Source: Desulfarculus baarsii DSM 2075 (GTDB lineage Bacteria > Desulfobacterota > Desulfarculia > Desulfarculales > Desulfarculaceae). Taken from it: 64,000 nucleotides of DNA. Under the pieces are notes generated by a model. The model made no database searches, was not told the DNA's origin, and worked only from the letters and a program-made list of their open reading frames with translations. The stretch is taken from the NCBI RefSeq assembly GCF_000143965.1, contig NC_014365.1:399501-463500 (forward strand), in the 5' to 3' direction. This document shows positions 59,501 through 64,000 of this stretch, piece after piece (position 1 is the stretch's first letter; every line of letters begins with the position of its first letter). Both the position numbers and the translations under genes were made by a program.

Positions 59501-62500
59501 CGCCGCCGGCCAAGGCCTCGCTGCTGATCGTCGAGGATGAATTCATCGTGGCCCAGCACCTGCGGGCCAGCCTGGAGTCGATGGGCTACGAGGTGGCGGG
59601 CCTGGCCGACAGCGCCGCCGAGGCCGTGGAGCTGGCCGAGCGGCTGCGGCCCGACCTGGTGCTGATGGATATCTTTCTGGCCGGGCCCAGCGACGGCATT
59701 GAGGCGGCCATGACCATCCGCCGGCGGCTGGGCCGGCCGGTGGTCTTCCTCACCGCCCAGCTCGATGACGACATTATCCCGCGCGCCGCCGCGGCCCAGC
59801 CCCATGGCTACCTGAACAAGCCCTTCAAGATAAAAGAAGTGCAGGCCGTGGTCGAAACGGCCCTGCACAAGGCGGCCATGGAGGCCGAACTGGCCGCCGG
59901 CCAAGAGCGCTTGCGCCTGATCCTCGACGCCACCAGCGATGGGGCCTGGGACTGCGATCTGCGCGCCGACAGGGTCTTCCTCAGCGAAAAAGGCCTGGCC
60001 CTGCTGGGCCGCGATGGCCAGGATCCACATGACCTGGCGGCGTGGCTGGGGCTGGTCCACCCCGACGACCTGCCGTCGCTGGAGGCCGTGGCCCAGGCGC
60101 TACGCCAGGACGCCCCGACCCTGGACGTTCAGCTGCGCCTGCTGGGGGCCGATGGCCAGTGGCGCTTTTTGCACTGTCGGGGCCGGGCCGTGGCTTGGCG
60201 CGCCGACGGCGCGGCCGGCCGCGTGGTCGGCACCCTGACCGACATCACCGCCCAAAAGGCCGACCAGGCCGAGTTGGCCGAGGCCAGGGAACGCTTCATG
60301 CATCTGGCCCGCTTCACCTCCGACGCGTTGCTTTTGATCCACGACGGCAAGATAGTCCACTTCAATCCGGCCCACGGCCAGAGCCTGGGCTACGGGGCCG
60401 CGGACCTGGAGGGCGTGGAGTTCACGCGCCTGCTGGCCCCTCACGACCGCCGGCGCGTGGGCGGCTATCACCGTCGTCGCCTGGCCGGCGAAAGCGCGCC
60501 CGAGGAGTTCGTCGCCGATATCGTCGACGTCGACGGCCAGATCAAACCCATGAGCCTGCGTTCGCAACTGGCGCGCCACCAGGGCCGCCAACTGGTGCTG
60601 ACGGCCATGCGCCCGCTCAAGGGCCACGACGCCGAGACCGCCGACAGCAACGGCCTGACCGGCGCCGTCCTCGACAACCTGCCCGTGGGCCTGGCCGTTT
60701 TCGCCCTCGACAGCGGCCTTTGCATCTACATGAACGACAACTACGGCCGGGTGGTGGGCTGGCCCAAGGCCGAGCTGCCCTCGGTGAGCAAGATCCTTGG
60801 TCGGCTGTTCCCCGACCGGGAAGAACGGCGCAAGCGCCTGGCCGACGTGCGGCCCGGCCCGGCCAGCGACGGCCGCCAGAAGCGCCAGTGGAACAACATC
60901 GCCGTGCAAACCCGCGACCACGGCCGGCGCTACATCTCCACCATGAGCATCGCCGTGCCCGACCACGGCGTGATCATCAGCACCGTCTGGGACGTCGACA
61001 GCCAGCGCCGCGCCGAGCGGGCCCTGGCCGCCAGCGAGGAAAAATATCGTCAGTTGGTGGAAAACGCCGGCGAGGCCATCGTCATCGTCCAGGACGGGGC
61101 CGTCCGCCTGGCCAACCCCAGCGCGGCGCGATTTTTCGGCCTGCCGCCAGCCGAACTGGCCGGCCAGAACATCGCCGGACTGATCCACCCCGACGACCGC
61201 GCCAAGGCCCTGGCCCTCTACGCCCAGCACCAAAGCGCGGCCGCGCCGCCCGCGGCCGGGCCGCATCGCATGCTGCGCCGGGATCTGGGGCCGGGCTGGG
61301 TCGAAAGCCGCGTGGCCCCGGTGGAGTGGGAGGGCCGGCCGGCCGTGCTGGCCTGCCTGACCGACGTCACCGAGGCCGTCCAGGCCCAGGAGTCGCTGAA
61401 AGAGCGCAACGAGACCCTCCAGGCGATGATCAACGCCTCGCCCTTGGCCGTGATCGGACTCAACCATCGGGGCGAGGTGGTCTTGTGGAGCGGCGCGGCC
61501 CAGGCCATGTTCGGCTGGGACGCCGAGGAAGTCCTGGGCCGCTTCAACCCGCTGGCCGCCCCCCAAGAGCGAGCCGAATTCGAGCGACACCTGGCCCGGG
61601 CCAGGGACGGCCGACAGGCCCTGCATCTGGAGATGACCTGTAAGGCCAAGGACGGGCGGCCCGTGGACATGACCGTGCACGTGGCCCCGGTGCGCGGCTC
61701 CGACGGCCGCGCCGGCTCGCTGCTGTGCCTGGTCGAGGACGTCAGCGAGCGGCGGCGGCAAGAGCGGGTCTGGGCGCGCCTCGAGGAGCACCTCAGCCAA
61801 AACCGCCGCCTGGAGGCCGTGGGGGTTCTGGCCTCGGGCGTGGCCCACGAGTTCAACAATATCCTGGCGGCGATCATCGGCTATGGCGAACTGGCCAAGG
61901 AAGATCTGCAAGAGGGCCGGATCGACTCGCCCTTGCATTTTCTGGACAACCAGATGAAGGCCGCCGAGCGTGGCCGCGAACTGGTGCGCCAGATCCTGGC
62001 CTTCAGCCGTCACGGCAGCGGCCGCCGCCGCCGGGTGGACCTGGCCCCGGTCCTGGCCCAGCAGGTCAGGCTGTTGCGGGCGGTGGTCCCGGCCAACGTG
62101 GCCCTGCGCGCCGAATTGTGCGAAGGCCCCTTGTCGGCCGAGGCCGACCCGGCCCAGATCCAGCAGGTTTTGCTGAACCTGACCACCAACGCCGTCGAGG
62201 CCTTTGACGGCGGCGACGGTTCGATCATCTTCCAGACCGACGTGGCGGCCTTCGACGAGGCCGACGCCGCCGCGCCGCCGGGCCTGGCCCCGGGCCGCTA
62301 CCTGCGCCTGCGCGTGGACGACGACGGGCCCGGCATGCCCCAAGGCGTGCTGGAGCGGGCCTGCGAGCCCTTTTACACCACCAAGAAACAAAATCGCAAC
62401 GCGGGCTTGGGCCTGGCCGAGGCCCACGGCGTGATCAGCGCCCATGGCGGCCGCCTGATTTTGCATTCGCGCCTGGAGCGCGGTTCGCGGGTGGAGGCCT

Positions 62501-62970
62501 TCATTCCTCTGTGCGACAAACCCCTGCCCGCCGCCACCGAGCCAGGCCCGGCCCCGGACCAGGGCTGCGCGCGGATCTTGTTTGTCGACGACGAACGCAG
62601 CCTGGTGGAGATCGCCCAGCGCCTGCTGACCAACATGGGCCACCGCGTCGAGGCCTTTGGCGACGCGCGCCTGGCCCTGCAGGCCTTTGTCGACGACCCC
62701 CAGGCCTACGACTTGCTCATCAGCGACCAGAGCATGCCCCACCTCAGTGGCCTGGAGCTGGCCGCCCGGGTCACCGCCCTCCGGCCGGGGCTGCCGGTGA
62801 TCATCTGCACCGGCCACGGCCAGCAGCTCACGCCCCAGAGCCTGGCCCGGGCCGGCGTGGGCCAGTTGCTCTACAAGCCCGTGGACAAGCGCGAACTGGC
62901 CGCGGCCATCGGCCGGGCCATGGCCGGCCGCGCCGCGCCGCTCAGCACGACTGGCCCTCTGCCATCTTGA
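59497..62970 (+). CDS. Receiver-PAS-kinase-receiver hybrid protein
   Basis: 1157 residues, cytoplasmic, no membrane helix. N-terminal receiver (about 5-125, LLIVEDEFIVA, phospho-Asp in LVLMDIFLAGPS, Lys in YLNKPFKI); five PAS domains (about 130-760); HisKA VLASGVAHEFNNILAAI (His near 783); HATPase with NLTTNAVEAFDGGDG and DDGPGMPQ; and a second receiver (about 1023-1140, ILFVDDERSLV, LLISDQSMPHLSG, LYKPVDKRELA). The first receiver is likely to take phosphate from the overlapping kinase upstream. No DNA-binding output, so the final target is elsewhere. Confidence 0.91.
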   Translation: MTPPAKASLLIVEDEFIVAQHLRASLESMGYEVAGLADSAAEAVELAERLRPDLVLMDIFLAGPSDGIEAAMTIRRRLGRPVVFLTAQLDDDIIPRAAAAQPHGYLNKPFKIKEVQAVVETALHKAAMEAELAAGQERLRLILDATSDGAWDCDLRADRVFLSEKGLALLGRDGQDPHDLAAWLGLVHPDDLPSLEAVAQALRQDAPTLDVQLRLLGADGQWRFLHCRGRAVAWRADGAAGRVVGTLTDITAQKADQAELAEARERFMHLARFTSDALLLIHDGKIVHFNPAHGQSLGYGAADLEGVEFTRLLAPHDRRRVGGYHRRRLAGESAPEEFVADIVDVDGQIKPMSLRSQLARHQGRQLVLTAMRPLKGHDAETADSNGLTGAVLDNLPVGLAVFALDSGLCIYMNDNYGRVVGWPKAELPSVSKILGRLFPDREERRKRLADVRPGPASDGRQKRQWNNIAVQTRDHGRRYISTMSIAVPDHGVIISTVWDVDSQRRAERALAASEEKYRQLVENAGEAIVIVQDGAVRLANPSAARFFGLPPAELAGQNIAGLIHPDDRAKALALYAQHQSAAAPPAAGPHRMLRRDLGPGWVESRVAPVEWEGRPAVLACLTDVTEAVQAQESLKERNETLQAMINASPLAVIGLNHRGEVVLWSGAAQAMFGWDAEEVLGRFNPLAAPQERAEFERHLARARDGRQALHLEMTCKAKDGRPVDMTVHVAPVRGSDGRAGSLLCLVEDVSERRRQERVWARLEEHLSQNRRLEAVGVLASGVAHEFNNILAAIIGYGELAKEDLQEGRIDSPLHFLDNQMKAAERGRELVRQILAFSRHGSGRRRRVDLAPVLAQQVRLLRAVVPANVALRAELCEGPLSAEADPAQIQQVLLNLTTNAVEAFDGGDGSIIFQTDVAAFDEADAAAPPGLAPGRYLRLRVDDDGPGMPQGVLERACEPFYTTKKQNRNAGLGLAEAHGVISAHGGRLILHSRLERGSRVEAFIPLCDKPLPAATEPGPAPDQGCARILFVDDERSLVEIAQRLLTNMGHRVEAFGDARLALQAFVDDPQAYDLLISDQSMPHLSGLELAARVTALRPGLPVIICTGHGQQLTPQSLARAGVGQLLYKPVDKRELAAAIGRAMAGRAAPLSTTGPLPS

Positions 62971-63481
62971 AGGCCCTGAACAGCACGCCGCCCTGGATCA
63001 TGCTGGCCCCTTGGGCGGCGGCGTCGAGGATGTCGGAGTCGGCCCAGCCCAGGGCGCGCAGGCCGTCCACGTCGGCCTGCTCCACCGCCTCGGGGCTCTT
63101 GCAGGCCTTGAGCACGAACAGCAGCATGGCCTTGTCTTTTTCGTCCAGGGGCGCGGTGGTGGGGTCGGCCAGGATCGCGCCCAGTTGATCGTCGCTGATC
63201 ACGCCCACGGTTTTGAGGATCTGGGCGTTGAACGAGATGCAATAGTCAAAGCCCAACTCCTCGGAAACCAGCATGCGGATCAGGGCCATCAACGCCGGCT
63301 TGAGGGTGGGGTGTTTCATGTAGTAGCCGATGATCTGCTTGTTGATCGACTGCAACGCCGGGCTGGCCGACCACATCTGGAACGGCTGGGGCACCGTGCC
63401 GATGGTCTTGGTGAACATCTCGTAGTTGGCTTTGACTTCGCCCTGGGCCTGGTCCACCGGCACGATTTTCAAAAGAGGCAT
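62942..63481 (-). CDS. AhpD-like/carboxymuconolactone decarboxylase-family protein
   Basis: 179 residues, all-helical AhpD fold (VPQPFQMWSASPALQ, LKPALMALIRMLVSEELGFD, KDKAMLLFVLKACKSPEAV). The usual E-x-x-x-C-x-x-C-x-x-x-H active site reads GFDYCISFN: one cysteine and the histidine are missing, so peroxidase chemistry of the AhpD kind is doubtful. It overlaps the end of the hybrid kinase by 29 bases on the opposite strand. Function uncertain. Confidence 0.8.
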   Translation of the reverse strand: MPLLKIVPVDQAQGEVKANYEMFTKTIGTVPQPFQMWSASPALQSINKQIIGYYMKHPTLKPALMALIRMLVSEELGFDYCISFNAQILKTVGVISDDQLGAILADPTTAPLDEKDKAMLLFVLKACKSPEAVEQADVDGLRALGWADSDILDAAAQGASMIQGGVLFRAFKMAEGQSC

Positions 63482-63663
63482 GGTTTTCTCCCGTGAGTTG
63501 GGGTTGATCGCGCGTGGCGACGGACGCCGCGCGTTTTTTTCAGCATAAAGCGGCCGTGCCGGCCGGTCAACGGCCCGGCGTTGGCCCCTGGCCGTGGGCC
63601 CGCGCCTTGGGCTACAATGCCGGCAAAGCCCGTGAACGCCCGCGTCAAAAACAAGGAGAAACC

Positions 63664-64000
63664 ATGGCCCGCCGCATTATCGACCTGGCCGTCTGCCTCG
63701 AGCCAGACCTGCCCAGCGACCCGCCGATGATGATCCCCCGCATCGACTACTTCGACCATCAGGCCGGCGCGGTCCAGATGCAAGAGTTTTTCCCCGGCCT
63801 CCGGCCCGAGGATCTGCCCGGCGGCCTGGGCTGGGCCGTGGAGTCGGTCAGCCTGGGCACGCACAGTGGCACCCACCTGGACGCGCCGTTTCATTATCAC
63901 CCGACCATGGACGGCGGCCGCCCGGCCCTGACCATCGACCAGGTGCCCCTGGAATGGTGCCTGGCCGACGGCGTGCTGTTGGATTTCAGCGACCGACCGG
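63664..64000 (+). CDS. Cyclase-family (kynurenine formamidase-like) protein, 3' partial
   Basis: The first 112 codons are in the window. ATG 63664 with AAGGAG 7 bases upstream. The metal motif HSGTHLDAPFHYH (HxGTHxDxPxH) is complete and identifies the cyclase/formamidase family, which hydrolyses N-formylkynurenine or related amides. MARRIIDLAVCLE is the usual start. The end lies beyond the window. Confidence 0.92.
   Translation, partial: MARRIIDLAVCLEPDLPSDPPMMIPRIDYFDHQAGAVQMQEFFPGLRPEDLPGGLGWAVESVSLGTHSGTHLDAPFHYHPTMDGGRPALTIDQVPLEWCLADGVLLDFSDRP

Noticed and set aside
60100-62817. 905-codon minus-strand frame over the receiver-first kinase
   Set aside because: Mirror of the PAS/HATPase codons; no motif of its own.

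Overview
The window is GC-rich, gene-dense bacterial chromosome: one partial gene at each edge and about 44 protein genes in between. I see no rRNA, tRNA, insertion sequence, phage or CRISPR array. The gene content points to an anaerobic deltaproteobacterium (Desulfobacterota) with a Desulfarculus-like GC and gene style. The main clues are multi-PAS hybrid kinases with ABC-type binding domains, a molybdopterin oxidoreductase, acyl-CoA ligase plus phosphotriesterase, amphi-Trp/GAK genes and a cobalamin riboswitch. The genus is an inference; there is no rRNA to settle it.

Layout. 1-6284 (+): a surface-glycan cassette. A DegT aminotransferase, two left-handed beta-helix acyltransferases and a WxcM/FdtD-type 3,4-ketoisomerase fusion could make a dTDP-3-acetamido-3,6-dideoxyhexose. 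A GtrB-like glycosyltransferase, a GtrA flippase-like protein and a GtrII-like membrane glycosyltransferase could move it across the membrane onto a polymer. 6353-21303: housekeeping and mixed genes: a histidine phosphatase; a DUF1573 exported protein; a DUF434 / PP-loop / SRPBCC operon; a large hybrid kinase; rpe; VanZ-like and YnfA-like membrane proteins; two unusual envelope proteins, one of them a 1269-residue coiled-coil protein with a periplasmic lytic-transglycosylase domain; and a 30-codon bS22-like ribosomal gene. 21507-26855: a lytic transglycosylase, then an operon of purine nucleoside phosphorylase, two tandem MTA/SAH deaminases and an EEP-family hydrolase.

26856-27626 has no convincing protein gene. 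It holds a cobalamin riboswitch with its own promoter, an alternative-hairpin terminator and a second strong terminator, which suggests an orphan or sRNA-producing riboswitch. Facing it, 27627-34975 (-) is an eight-gene GAK ('grasp and kinase') operon: PHP-like protein, amphi-Trp protein, PhoU-aminoglycoside-kinase-like fusion, ATP-grasp enzyme, HprK-related kinase, CofD-like protein, second amphi-Trp protein and XXXCH protein. Its biochemical role is unknown and it is the best candidate in the window for an uncharacterised system.

35452-41256 (+): acyl-CoA ligase with phosphotriesterase-family hydrolase, uvrB, and an HDOD protein. 41319-44077 (-): a molybdopterin oxidoreductase and a MarR regulator with a perfect palindrome between them. 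44150-49768: a 1276-residue hybrid kinase with an ABC-type periplasmic sensor, an MBL-fold hydrolase and a single-domain response regulator. 49951-53293 (+): nucleotide-sugar dehydrogenase, ROK sugar kinase and a membrane-anchored TPR protein. 53362-56506: a DUF6765 metal-binding protein, a small hypothetical, and a protein-kinase-like protein overlapping a universal stress protein. 57059-62970 (+): an overlapping pair of sensor kinases, one sharing its membrane domain with the kinase at 10347-13223. The right edge has an AhpD-like protein lacking key active-site residues and the start of a cyclase-family (kynurenine formamidase-like) gene.
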